Below are positions 36,604 through 45,688 of a stretch of DNA of 64,000 bases, in pieces. This DNA is from DATKJY01 sp964540105 (GTDB lineage: Bacteria; Zixibacteria; MSB-5A5; GN15; FEB-12), in the NCBI GenBank assembly GCA_964540105.1, contig CAZILL010000001.1, positions 1-64,000 on the forward strand, written 5' to 3'. The notes beneath the pieces are model-generated. The model made no database searches and was not told the origin of the DNA. It worked only from the letters and a program-made list of their open reading frames with translations. A program made the position numbers and the translations under genes. How positions within the stretch are numbered: position 1 is the first letter of the stretch; every line of letters starts with the position of its first letter.

Positions 36604-38316
36604 GTGATCGCTGCAAGCCGCGCATGGGCGCCTGCACTCGCACTGAGTGTGCTGCTCGTGCTGGCGCCAACAATACTGGAGGCCCAATTGTCGCCAGGGA
36701 AATTGCACAAGACTCACGCCGATCTGGAGGGCGTGGAGAACTGCACCAAGTGCCACGATTCCAGCCGGGAGATGGTGGAAGAGAAATGCCTGACCTGTCA
36801 TGTCGTCCTGGGAGAACGGGTGGCGCAGAAGAAGGGACTCCACAGTCGGGAAGAGTTTGCACACTGTCACAGTTGCCATGTCGAACATCAGGGGCGCGAC
36901 TTCAAGCTGTTGTATTGGGAAAAAGGTGAGGAGAATTTTGACCACTCTCTCACTGGTTATAAGTTGGAAGGAAAGCATGTCGGCCTGAAGTGCCGCAAGT
37001 GCCACGAACCGAGCCACATTGCGAATATGAGTATACTCGAAAAGAATCATATCGACCCGACCCATACTTTTCTCGGCCTTGATACGGCGTGCATAAGTTG
37101 TCACAAAGACGAGCATCGCGGTCAGGTGTCAAAGCTCTGTACTGATTGTCACTCTGTTGCGGGATGGAAACCTGCGGCCGGCTTTGACCATTCACGGACG
37201 AAATTTCCTCTCACAGGTAAACACCTGACGACGCTTTGTGAGAAGTGCCATCGGTCGGTCCCCGTGGTTGATTCGGTGAGTGCGAAACCGATGGTGCAGT
37301 TTACCGGCATCCCCTTCGGAACGTGTACGGACTGCCACAAAGATATTCACGCCGGGAAACTTGGTGCGGTTTGCACAACCTGCCATACAACTGAAAGCTG
37401 GAAAGTCGCCAATGAAGCGGGATTCGATCATAACAAGACGCGCTATTCGCTCAAGGGGAAGCATGCGCGGGTGCAATGTCAGAAGTGCCATCTGCCCGGT
37501 CAGCCGGTAGCGGGGCTCAAGTATGCCGCTTGCACGGACTGTCACGGTGACTTCCACAAAGGAGCCTTTGCCCGTCGCGATCGCAAAGGGGCCTGCGAGG
37601 AGTGCCATACGGTAGAGGGATTTCGCCCGGCTCTCTTTACGCTCAACCAGCATAACCAGACTAAGTACCCGCTGGTCGGAGCCCATCTCGCGGTTTCGTG
37701 CAATGACTGCCACCGCGAGAAGAGCGCGGACAGCAGCGGTTCCAAGACAATCCGTTTCACATTCAAGTCGACCCGCTGTCAGGCCTGCCATGGTGATCCC
37801 CATAAGGGAGACCTGGCAAAGTATGTAAGCCCTGATGGGTGCGAGCTTTGCCATGCTGTTGGAAGCTGGCGTACAATTGCTTTTGATCACGCCAAGACGA
37901 AATTCCCGTTGGAAGGGAAGCATAGCGCTGTTCCCTGCCGATCCTGCCACCTGGACACCGTGACCGCCGGCTCACCGCTCGATCTTCGCTTTGCCAAACT
38001 CGGAATGGACTGCAATGACTGCCACAAGGATATTCACCAGCGGCAGTTCTCCACGCCGGTTGCCGTCAAGGGGAAACCCGCAAAGGCTCTCTGCACGCGT
38101 TGCCACACACCCAAGAGCTGGAAGGCAGAACTATTCGACCACAACAGCGCCTCAAGTTTCATGCTTGAAGGGGCGCATCGAAAAGTTCTGTGCGCCGGCT
38201 GTCACAAGAAAGTCACAGAAGGCGCCGTCGCCTTTGTTCGATATAAGCCGCTTCCCGCGGACTGTAAGGCTTGCCACACGGACCCAGACATTGAGCAAAG
38301 AATGGAGCACCGATGA
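36604..38316 (+). CDS. Secreted multiheme cytochrome c with 20 CXXCH motifs
   Basis: 570 residues from a GTG, 15 bases after the cytochrome b gene. A signal peptide covers ~1-27 (WAPALALSVLLVLAPTILEAQ). I count 20 CXXCH heme-attachment motifs, beginning CTKCH, CLTCH, CHSCH and ending CTRCH, CAGCH, CKACH. Between them recur FDHxxTxFxLxGxH blocks, whose histidines are natural second axial ligands; these resemble the paired-CXXCH/cytochrome c3-like repeats of doubled-motif cytochromes. Unlike the next gene, the repeats are diverged and irregular. The stop codon overlaps the next start (ATGA). Likely a periplasmic or outer-surface electron wire between the membrane cytochrome b and the 46-heme protein. 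Confidence 0.92.
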   Translation: MIAASRAWAPALALSVLLVLAPTILEAQLSPGKLHKTHADLEGVENCTKCHDSSREMVEEKCLTCHVVLGERVAQKKGLHSREEFAHCHSCHVEHQGRDFKLLYWEKGEENFDHSLTGYKLEGKHVGLKCRKCHEPSHIANMSILEKNHIDPTHTFLGLDTACISCHKDEHRGQVSKLCTDCHSVAGWKPAAGFDHSRTKFPLTGKHLTTLCEKCHRSVPVVDSVSAKPMVQFTGIPFGTCTDCHKDIHAGKLGAVCTTCHTTESWKVANEAGFDHNKTRYSLKGKHARVQCQKCHLPGQPVAGLKYAACTDCHGDFHKGAFARRDRKGACEECHTVEGFRPALFTLNQHNQTKYPLVGAHLAVSCNDCHREKSADSSGSKTIRFTFKSTRCQACHGDPHKGDLAKYVSPDGCELCHAVGSWRTIAFDHAKTKFPLEGKHSAVPCRSCHLDTVTAGSPLDLRFAKLGMDCNDCHKDIHQRQFSTPVAVKGKPAKALCTRCHTPKSWKAELFDHNSASSFMLEGAHRKVLCAGCHKKVTEGAVAFVRYKPLPADCKACHTDPDIEQRMEHR

Positions 38317-41300
38317 AATCGAAAATAATACTGGCCATAGCCGCCCTGGGCTTGATCGGGGTTCTCGGCGTCAGTCAGGAGACGGTGAAGAGTCCCCACG
38401 GCAAGATGGTGAAATGGGACTGTCAGAATTGCCACTCGCTGGACTCATGGACACAGCTGAAAGACAGCCTGGAGTTCAATCACGACAAGACCAGCTTTCC
38501 CCTCAAGGGGAGTCATCGTTCCGTGAAGTGCGCTCAGTGTCACACCAACCTCGACTTCCGAAAGGCTTCCCAGGCTTGCGTTGATTGCCATAACGATGTG
38601 CATCGCGACCAGTTCGGCACCAGCTGTCAGAACTGTCATACATCCGAGAGCTGGAAGGACAGCCGCGATATCCTCGACCAGCATGCCCAGCATGGATTCT
38701 CTCTGACGAGCGTGCACGCCATTACCGATTGTGCCAAGTGCCACGTCAACAGCGTGCAGAACGAATACGCCGGGGCGCCGCACGAATGCCGCGGATGCCA
38801 CAGTGAGGACTTCAATTCAACTCGCGACCCCAACCATATTCAGGCCGGCTTCTCCTCCGATTGTGAGAGCTGCCATCAGATCGCGTCGGCTGGTTGGACT
38901 CAGACTTCCTACACGCACACGGACGCCTTCCCCCTGACCGGAGGTCATGGCGGTCTTGATTGTAACGGCTGCCACAGCTCGTCCTACAAGGGAACGTCAA
39001 AGAACTGTTACTCCTGTCACCAGAGCACCTTTGCGGGAGTGCGTGACCCTAATCACATCAGCGGTAATTTCGACCATGACTGCACCAAGTGCCATACGAC
39101 GATGGCCTGGCTGCCGGCTACCTTTGACCACGCCGCCACTGCCTTCGCACTCACCGGCGCTCACGCCAAGACCGCCTGTCAGTCCTGTCATAAAACTGGA
39201 TACACGAATACCTCGACCGCGTGCTATGCGTGTCACCAACAGAGTTTCGCCGCCGCGCTTGACCCGAATCATCCGAGCGGTGGTTTCAGCCATGAGTGCA
39301 CGATCTGTCATACGACAACGGCCTGGTCGCCGGCAACCTTTGATCACAGTAAGAGCCGCTTCCCGCTGGTCGGCGCGCATCAGCAGGTCGCCTGCGCGAA
39401 CTGTCACACCTCGGGCTATGCCGGGACGGCCACAGACTGCTACAGTTGTCACCAGACACGCTTCGCAGCCGTCACCGATCCGAACCATGTCTCCAATAAT
39501 TTCGATCACGACTGCACCAAATGCCACACGATGAACGCGTGGACTCCTTCGACCTTTGATCACAAAGCGACCCTCTTCCCCCTCACTGGCGCGCACTCAA
39601 GTGTGTCGTGCGTTTCTTGTCATACGACAGGTTACGCTGGTACTCCGACAACCTGTTACAGCTGTCACCAGACTCAATTCGCATCGGTGACCGACCCTAA
39701 TCACGTGTCGAACAACTTCGATCACGACTGTACCAAGTGCCACACGACAACTGCCTGGAATCCGTCAACCTTTGATCACAAGACGACGCTCTTCCCGCTC
39801 ACTGGCGCGCACTCAAGTGTATCGTGTGTTTCTTGTCATACGACAGGTTACGCCGGTACTCCGACGGCCTGCTACAGTTGCCACCAGACCCAATTCACGT
39901 CGGTAGTTGACCCGAACCACGTGTCGAATAACTTCGATCACGACTGTACGAAGTGCCACACGACAACTACCTGGAATCCGTCAACCTTTGATCACAAGAC
40001 GACGCTCTTCCCGCTCACTGGCGCGCACTCAAGTGTATCGTGCGTTTCTTGTCATACGACAGGTTACGCCGGTACTCCAACAACTTGCTACAGTTGCCAC
40101 CAGACCCAGTTCACATCGGTGACCGATCCGAACCACGTGACGAACAACTTTGATCACGACTGTACCAAGTGCCACGGCACATCGGCCTGGCTGCCGTCGA
40201 CCTTCGGTCATAACGCCACCGCTTTCCCGCTCACCGGGGCGCATGCAACCGCAACATGTAAGTCCTGTCATATCACTGGCTATGCCGGTACCCCGAGCAC
40301 CTGCTACGGCTGCCACCAGACCCAATTCACCTCGGTGACCGATCCGAACCATGTGACGAGCAACTTTGATCACGACTGCACCAAGTGCCACACGACAACT
40401 GCCTGGAATCCGTCAACCTTTGATCACAAGACGACGCTCTTCCCGCTCACCGGCGCGCATGTGGCAGTCACGTGCAAATCATGCCACATTACCGGCTTTG
40501 CAGGAACGCCAACGGCCTGCTACAGTTGCCACCAAACTCAGTTCACGTCGGTGGCCGATCCGAACCATGTGACGAACAACTTCGATCATGACTGTACCAA
40601 GTGCCACGGCACATCGGCCTGGCTACCCTCGACGTTCGGTCATAACGCCACTGCCTTCCCGCTCACCGGGGCGCATGCGACCGCAACATGCAAGTCCTGC
40701 CATATCACTGGCTATGCCGGTACCCCGAGCACCTGCTACGGCTGCCACCAGACCCAGTTCACGTCGGTGGTTGACCCGAACCATGTCGCCAACAACTTCG
40801 ATCAGAACTGTACCAAGTGCCATAGCACGTCGGCCTGGTTACCTTCGACGTTCGGTCATAACGCGACGCTCTTCCCGCTCACCGGAGCGCACGTAGCGGT
40901 CGCCTGCAAGTCCTGTCACATTACTGGCTATGCCGGCACTCCGAACACGTGTTACGGCTGCCATCAGGCTCGGTTCACGTCGGTAGTCGACCCGAACCAT
41001 GTCGCCAATAACTTCGACCATGACTGCACCAAATGCCATTCGACAACAGCGTGGAATCCATCAACTTTCAACCACAGCACGACGCTTTTCCCGCTTTCCG
41101 GTGCGCACACGATAGTAGCCTGCGTTTCCTGTCACGCAACCGGCTACACCGGCACATCGACAGCGTGCTACAGCTGTCACCAAACTGAATACTCGACAGT
41201 GATTGATCCTAACCACGTGTCGAACAACTTCGATCACGTCTGCACCAAGTGCCATTCGACAGCGGCCTGGACTCCGGCCACCTTCGATCACCGGACAACG

Positions 41301-41723
41301 GCTTTCCCGTTAACTGGCGCGCATCTCACCGCGACTTGCATAGCCTGCCACAGAACAGGGTACGTCGGGACCACAACCTCCTGTTACGCGTGTCACCAGA
41401 CGAGCTACGCCAGCGCGACCAGCCCGAATCATGCGAGCCAGGTATTTCCCACCGACTGCAAGACCTGCCATAGCACGACGGGGTGGACCCCGGCGACCTG
41501 GGACCACGACGGCAAATACTTCCCGATCTACACAGGCCGTCACAGCACCGTCTGGAACACCTGTACCACCTGCCATAACGTGGTCGGGAACTTTGCCGCT
41601 TTTGAATGCATCAACTGTCATACGCACAGCAAGAGCGTTACTGATAGCCATCACACCGGTCAGGCAGGCTATCAGTACACGAGCGCGGCCTGCTTCAGAT
41701 GCCACCCGCGTGGCAGGGTTTAA
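38313..41723 (+). CDS. Giant multiheme cytochrome c with 46 CXXCH motifs in triheme tandem repeats
   Basis: 1136 residues, coupled to the preceding gene by ATGA. The signal peptide is ~1-22 (KIILAIAALGLIGVLGVSQ). I count 46 CXXCH motifs. Residues ~245-1036 are eleven consecutive 72-residue units, each of the form DPNH..NNFDHDCTKCH..W.PSTFDH.TT.FPLTGAH....C.SCH.TGYAGT...CY.CHQ. Each unit supplies three heme-binding CXXCH sites plus four further conserved histidines, enough for bis-His ligation of all three. No peptidase or binding domain is fused to it. The expected product is a long, rod-like heme chain at or beyond the outer membrane. The neighbouring beta-barrel and 20-heme cytochrome support an extracellular electron-transfer role. 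The site of action is inferred; the heme count is read directly. Confidence 0.93.
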   Translation: MKSKIILAIAALGLIGVLGVSQETVKSPHGKMVKWDCQNCHSLDSWTQLKDSLEFNHDKTSFPLKGSHRSVKCAQCHTNLDFRKASQACVDCHNDVHRDQFGTSCQNCHTSESWKDSRDILDQHAQHGFSLTSVHAITDCAKCHVNSVQNEYAGAPHECRGCHSEDFNSTRDPNHIQAGFSSDCESCHQIASAGWTQTSYTHTDAFPLTGGHGGLDCNGCHSSSYKGTSKNCYSCHQSTFAGVRDPNHISGNFDHDCTKCHTTMAWLPATFDHAATAFALTGAHAKTACQSCHKTGYTNTSTACYACHQQSFAAALDPNHPSGGFSHECTICHTTTAWSPATFDHSKSRFPLVGAHQQVACANCHTSGYAGTATDCYSCHQTRFAAVTDPNHVSNNFDHDCTKCHTMNAWTPSTFDHKATLFPLTGAHSSVSCVSCHTTGYAGTPTTCYSCHQTQFASVTDPNHVSNNFDHDCTKCHTTTAWNPSTFDHKTTLFPLTGAHSSVSCVSCHTTGYAGTPTACYSCHQTQFTSVVDPNHVSNNFDHDCTKCHTTTTWNPSTFDHKTTLFPLTGAHSSVSCVSCHTTGYAGTPTTCYSCHQTQFTSVTDPNHVTNNFDHDCTKCHGTSAWLPSTFGHNATAFPLTGAHATATCKSCHITGYAGTPSTCYGCHQTQFTSVTDPNHVTSNFDHDCTKCHTTTAWNPSTFDHKTTLFPLTGAHVAVTCKSCHITGFAGTPTACYSCHQTQFTSVADPNHVTNNFDHDCTKCHGTSAWLPSTFGHNATAFPLTGAHATATCKSCHITGYAGTPSTCYGCHQTQFTSVVDPNHVANNFDQNCTKCHSTSAWLPSTFGHNATLFPLTGAHVAVACKSCHITGYAGTPNTCYGCHQARFTSVVDPNHVANNFDHDCTKCHSTTAWNPSTFNHSTTLFPLSGAHTIVACVSCHATGYTGTSTACYSCHQTEYSTVIDPNHVSNNFDHVCTKCHSTAAWTPATFDHRTTAFPLTGAHLTATCIACHRTGYVGTTTSCYACHQTSYASATSPNHASQVFPTDCKTCHSTTGWTPATWDHDGKYFPIYTGRHSTVWNTCTTCHNVVGNFAAFECINCHTHSKSVTDSHHTGQAGYQYTSAACFRCHPRGRV
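39045..41420 (+). repeat. Eleven 216-bp tandem repeats, each encoding a triheme unit
   Basis: From the DPNH codons at 39045 to the equivalent SPNH codons at 41421 is 2376 bp, exactly 11 x 216. Not one indel therefore interrupts the 72-codon period. Some neighbouring units are nearly identical in DNA. A two-unit (432-bp) block is repeated: GGCACATCGGCCTGG occurs at 40176 and 40608. Confidence 0.93.
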
Positions 41724-41735
41724 GGGAGCGGATGT

Positions 41736-43322
41736 ATGAAGAACATATATCAGATCATACTCGTTGTCGCCATTGCCCTGTCGGGCAGTTCTGTCTTCGC
41801 CGGCAGTACCTTCAAGGTAAAGTACCTGTCGGCGGAGTATGTGTACTTGCGCGGAGGAACGCTCGACGGCCTGGCGGTGGGTGACCGTCTGGCAATCAGT
41901 GGTAAGGATACGGTTGAGATCGAGCTGGAAGTGCTCTTTCTCTCAGAGCACTCCGCCTCCTGCAAGGTTCTGTTCCAATCGCGTGCTATTCGCCCCGGCG
42001 AATTGGCCGTGCAGACCTTGCACAACGCTTCGGCCGATACTCTCCGCGTGGCATCAATTCCCGTTGTACCGCCGGAAGTGACTCCCCCACCCAAACCGTC
42101 CCCGACGCGGCGGACACACCGAAAGACCCTCTCGGGAAGTGTTTCGGCTCTCACCAACAGCTGGCATGATCGAAAGGACTCCGAGCAGGATTACCAGCAG
42201 ACGTCGCTTCGATTGAACCTCACCGCGCGGAATCTGCTCGGTAGCGGCGGTACGTTTTCGCTTTATACTCGCGGTCAACGGGATCAACGGAATCGCACGT
42301 CCGGCGGACCGAGCGGGCGCGAGAATTGGCAGAATCAAATCTACGAGATGTCGTTTTCGTACGACGATGAAACCGCACCGGTCAACATCTACGCCGGTCG
42401 TGTCATGCTCCCGCGGGTCAGCAGCGTGGGGTATATCGATGGTCTCGTGCTGGAGGGGCGTTTGTCAGAGGGGGTTCGAGTCGGTATGTTCGCCGGCGCT
42501 CAGCCGCAATGGCAATACGGCAACGGCGCCAATTCCCTCCAGAAGGGGGGTGGGTATGTCAATGTCAGTCATGGGACCTATCGAACGACGATGATTAACC
42601 TGACGCTGGCCGCTGCGGGAGAATATCACGCTCGCGAAGTCAGTCGTGAACTGATCTACCTTCAGGGGAGGCTGAGTATCGCCAACCGCTGGAGCCTGAC
42701 CAGCATCAATGAAATCGATCTCAACCGCAGTTGGCGGAAAGAAAAGACGGGCAACGGGCTTTCATTTTCAAGTGTCTATCTGAATACGCGCTACCGTATC
42801 AGCGAAGCGATCTCTACGAGCCTGAACTATGACACTCGAAAGAATTACTGGACCTACGAGATGCGTACTGTGGCCGACAGCCTCTTTGACTACCACGTTC
42901 GGCAGGGGCTCAGGATGCAGGTCGACGTACGATTTCCCGGGAACCTCTATACCTATTCGGGGGTAGGATATCGTAAGCGGACTGGTGACCCGACGCCGGT
43001 CTATTCCTACAGCTGTGGAGCGACAAAAACCGGCTTGCCGACGCTTCAGACAAGTCTCAGCCTGCAGGCTTCAGGTTATTCGGGGCCGACCGACAATGGG
43101 TACAACCTGTCGGCGCGGATAGGTCAGAATATGCGCCGTCGCGACATGATGAGTGTGGGATATAGCTTTATGGTCAGTAATCATCGCAGCAACCGATCAC
43201 TGGACCTCACGGCGAGATTTGAAGTCTTCGGCACATTCTTTCTCGGCGGGCAATATCAGCACAGCTCCGGTGATGACATCAAAGGGCAGCGTCTTCAGGC
43301 CGAGGCCGGACTGCTATTCTAA
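41736..43322 (+). CDS. Predicted outer-membrane beta-barrel protein linked to the multiheme cytochromes
   Basis: 528 residues, 12 bases after the 46-heme gene. A signal peptide (IILVVAIALSGSSVFA) is followed by an ~80-residue SH3-like domain (VYLRGGTLDGLAVGDRLAISG ... IRPGELAV), similar in pattern to FlgT C-terminal-type periplasmic domains. A Pro-rich linker (VPPEVTPPPKPSPTRR) follows. Residues ~125-528 are amphipathic alternating strands with many Tyr/Arg/Asn/Ser, and the protein ends in an aromatic residue (AEAGLLF), the usual signature for outer-membrane insertion. I see no CXXCH. By analogy with porin-cytochrome conduits it may sheath or anchor the cytochromes in the outer membrane. The barrel prediction is good; the partnership is inferred. 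Confidence 0.78.
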   Translation: MKNIYQIILVVAIALSGSSVFAGSTFKVKYLSAEYVYLRGGTLDGLAVGDRLAISGKDTVEIELEVLFLSEHSASCKVLFQSRAIRPGELAVQTLHNASADTLRVASIPVVPPEVTPPPKPSPTRRTHRKTLSGSVSALTNSWHDRKDSEQDYQQTSLRLNLTARNLLGSGGTFSLYTRGQRDQRNRTSGGPSGRENWQNQIYEMSFSYDDETAPVNIYAGRVMLPRVSSVGYIDGLVLEGRLSEGVRVGMFAGAQPQWQYGNGANSLQKGGGYVNVSHGTYRTTMINLTLAAAGEYHAREVSRELIYLQGRLSIANRWSLTSINEIDLNRSWRKEKTGNGLSFSSVYLNTRYRISEAISTSLNYDTRKNYWTYEMRTVADSLFDYHVRQGLRMQVDVRFPGNLYTYSGVGYRKRTGDPTPVYSYSCGATKTGLPTLQTSLSLQASGYSGPTDNGYNLSARIGQNMRRRDMMSVGYSFMVSNHRSNRSLDLTARFEVFGTFFLGGQYQHSSGDDIKGQRLQAEAGLLF

Positions 43323-43355
43323 GAACGACGCAACACGACGAGCCAAGAGAGCGGG

Positions 43356-44711
43356 ATGGAAGAACAGTTTATCTGGTACGGAGTCGGAGCGTTTGTGCTC
43401 CTTATCTTCGTTCCCTATTACCTGATATTTCGCAAAAGCACGCGCTCGGCGAAACTGCGCAAAGCCGAAGCGCAGTCGCTGGGTATCGATCGCCCTCGGG
43501 CGCAGTATCCGATGATCAACGCCAGCCTCTGCATTGGGTGCGGCTCCTGTGTCGACGCCTGCCCGGAAGGGGATGTCCTCGGAGTGGTGAAGGGGGTCGC
43601 GGCCGTGATTAACGGTATCCGGTGTGTCGGCCACGGCTATTGTGAGGTCGCTTGTCCGGTGGGGGCGCTCAAAGTTGGGTTGGGCGACATCAAGTCACGC
43701 CCGGATATTCCCGTCCTGACCGAGTTCAACGAGACCACTGTTCCAGGGCTGTTCATCGCCGGAGAGCTGGGTGGATTATCGCTCATCCGTAACGCCATCG
43801 CCCAGGGTCGAAAGGTCGTCGACAAGATCGCTACCGATCTGAACGGAAGCGGTCGACGCGAGGAACTGGACGTGGTCATAATCGGTGCCGGACCAGCCGG
43901 GCTCAGCGCAGCGCTGACCGCCACCAAGCACAAACTAACCTACCTGCTGATAGATGAACGCGAGGTAGGGGGCACGATACTCCACTACCCGCGCCGCAAG
44001 ATGGTCATGACCCAGCCCGTGGAAATCCCGCTGTACGGGTGGCTACGCAACGCCGAATATTCCAAGGAGTTCCTCATTGATACCTGGAAAGAGATCATCA
44101 CCCGTTTCAACATCAAAGTGCGCACGGGTGAGCGACTCGAAGGGATCACCAAGCAGGATGGACGATTCGTCGTGCAAACGATCAAGCAGAATTATCCGAC
44201 GCAGTGCGTGGTTCTCGCGCTTGGGCGGCGGGGGACACCCCGCAAGCTCGAGATTCCCAGCGAAGAGCAGCCGAAAGTCATGTATTCCCTGATTGACGCT
44301 CAATCATACAACAAGGCTCACGTCCTTGTGGTTGGCGGCGGCGACAGCGCCATTGAAGCCGCCATCGGGCTTGGCCGTCAGCCGGGCAACACGGTGACTA
44401 TCTCCTATCGCAAGAGCAGCTTCTTCCGGGTGAAAAAGAAGAACGAAGATCGCATCGGCCAGCTGATCAAGCAACGGAAGATCACACCGGTCTTCGACTC
44501 ACAGGTAACTGAGGTCAAAGAGAAGAGCGTCGTGCTCAAGACCAAAGAAGGGATGCTGGAGATTCCCAACGATTATGTATTCGTCATGATCGGAGGCGTC
44601 CCGCCCTTTGAGATGCTCAAGGCAATGGGGATCGCCTTCGGAGGGGATGCCAAGCCCTTGACTGAAGAAACGGCCACTTCGAAAGGATCGATCCGGGCGG
44701 CTGTTCTGTAG
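43356..44711 (+). CDS. Membrane-anchored FeS/FAD NAD(P)-binding oxidoreductase, thioredoxin-reductase-like with permuted segment
   Basis: 451 residues, 33 bases after the barrel gene. One N-terminal helix (~7-25) precedes a ferredoxin-like domain. Cluster 1 is canonical, C59/C62/C65/C69 followed by Pro. Cluster 2 reads C90-VG-H93-GY-C96-EVA-C100-P, with His in place of the second Cys. A VPGLFIAGELGG...A.QGR segment (~129-152), normally found near the C-terminus of thioredoxin-reductase-like flavoproteins, comes next. Then the FAD motif VIIGAGPAGLSAA (~172) and the NAD(P) motif VVGGGDSAIEAA follow. The CxxC disulfide of true thioredoxin reductase is absent (GGTILHYPRR). It probably passes electrons between NAD(P)H, FAD and FeS centres at the membrane; as last gene of the set it may supply or accept electrons for the cytochromes. 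Confidence 0.85.
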   Translation: MEEQFIWYGVGAFVLLIFVPYYLIFRKSTRSAKLRKAEAQSLGIDRPRAQYPMINASLCIGCGSCVDACPEGDVLGVVKGVAAVINGIRCVGHGYCEVACPVGALKVGLGDIKSRPDIPVLTEFNETTVPGLFIAGELGGLSLIRNAIAQGRKVVDKIATDLNGSGRREELDVVIIGAGPAGLSAALTATKHKLTYLLIDEREVGGTILHYPRRKMVMTQPVEIPLYGWLRNAEYSKEFLIDTWKEIITRFNIKVRTGERLEGITKQDGRFVVQTIKQNYPTQCVVLALGRRGTPRKLEIPSEEQPKVMYSLIDAQSYNKAHVLVVGGGDSAIEAAIGLGRQPGNTVTISYRKSSFFRVKKKNEDRIGQLIKQRKITPVFDSQVTEVKEKSVVLKTKEGMLEIPNDYVFVMIGGVPPFEMLKAMGIAFGGDAKPLTEETATSKGSIRAAVL

Positions 44712-44735
44712 CGCGCAACGCGGTGCGTCGGGCGA

Positions 44736-45419
44736 TCATGAAGAGCTCGTATACACGAGCGTTCGGTATCCCCACCAGTTCAAATCCGAGACGCGCACAA
44801 AGCGCCCGCGATGATCCATCACATCCTCGGGCACGGGATTGTGAAGGCAAATCGTGATCGTTCGCGGGTGATCGGCAAGCGACCGTTCCATGTTGTCAAG
44901 GACCTTGTCGAGGATAATCTTGTCGAAGGCATTGATGATGATGAACAGGACTTCGTCGGCCTCAACAACATAAGTTGCGACGTCGGATTCGACTATGCGA
45001 AACTCGGTTGCTGTGCCGGTCGCGTTCTTGTATGCCGAGCAGTTTTTCCGCGCAGCGTCGCACAATTCCGGGGCGATCTCAATCCCTCGCGCTCCTCGGA
45101 ATCCGAATTCTGATGCGATGAGCAACACGCGCCCTTTACCGCTCCCCAGATCAACAGCCGCGCTGCCGACCGGTATCGTTGTGCTTAGGTGTCTGAACAG
45201 CTTGCGAAGGATCACGACCCGTGCCGGTTCATAGCGGGTACCGTGAAGTTTGCTGTCTCCCCGGATGTTCATATCCTCAAGACGGAGCCATCGACATGTT
45301 TCAACCCCATGTCGAAGGTCAAACCAGCGATCGACCAACTCAATGTACAGCTTGATGAACGTCACTCTGAAACCATGCCGTTTCAGAGCCCTCACCATTC
45401 TTTGCCATGCTCTCGTCAT
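44736..45419 (-). CDS. Class I SAM-dependent methyltransferase
   Basis: 227 residues. Motif I is AAVDLGSGKGRVLLIASEFG, followed by the acidic end of strand beta-2 (ARGIEIAPELCDAARKN) and a later DEVLFIIINAFDKIILDKVLDNM stretch, a typical Rossmann methyltransferase core. The substrate cannot be told from sequence; the family often contains poorly characterised small-molecule or protein methylases. It converges with the FeS/FAD gene 24 bases away and is transcribed separately from it. Cytoplasmic. Confidence 0.8.
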   Translation of the reverse strand: MTRAWQRMVRALKRHGFRVTFIKLYIELVDRWFDLRHGVETCRWLRLEDMNIRGDSKLHGTRYEPARVVILRKLFRHLSTTIPVGSAAVDLGSGKGRVLLIASEFGFRGARGIEIAPELCDAARKNCSAYKNATGTATEFRIVESDVATYVVEADEVLFIIINAFDKIILDKVLDNMERSLADHPRTITICLHNPVPEDVMDHRGRFVRVSDLNWWGYRTLVYTSSS

Positions 45420-45569
45420 ATCGCCGTTCCGGTGTATTCACCAATCCATATTTGGGGCAGAATTCTGTTCTTAATCACCACGCCTGACTGCAGTCTCGTC
45501 TGTGTAATTCGGAATGTCAAGGTCAATTCCGGACGATCGCGTTAGCTCAACGGCGTTCACGGGTTACAC

Positions 45570-45597
45570 TTGCTCCACGACCCAAACGATTTATATT
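45570..45597 (+). promoter_or_regulatory. Possible promoter for the small exported protein
   Basis: TTGCTC at 45570-45575, a 16-bp spacer, then TATATT at 45592-45597, giving a leader of ~85 bases to the ATG at 45689. The -35 box is imperfect. Confidence 0.4.
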
Positions 45598-45688
45598 CCC
45601 CCTGTTACAATCACTGGCGGATTCAAGTGAAAATCCATGTCTCACCTTGTTGTTCGCCGAAGCTAAACCCTAACCCGGGAGTCTCAGC

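Noticed and set aside
38997..41291. Several minus- and plus-strand frames of 60-200 residues in the cytochrome region
   Set aside because: They are periodic with the 216-bp repeat and lack any features; the CXXCH frame is clearly the real one.
43356..44711. Thioredoxin reductase
   Set aside because: The redox-active CxxC is missing and there is an N-terminal membrane helix plus ferredoxin clusters, so it is only a distant relative.
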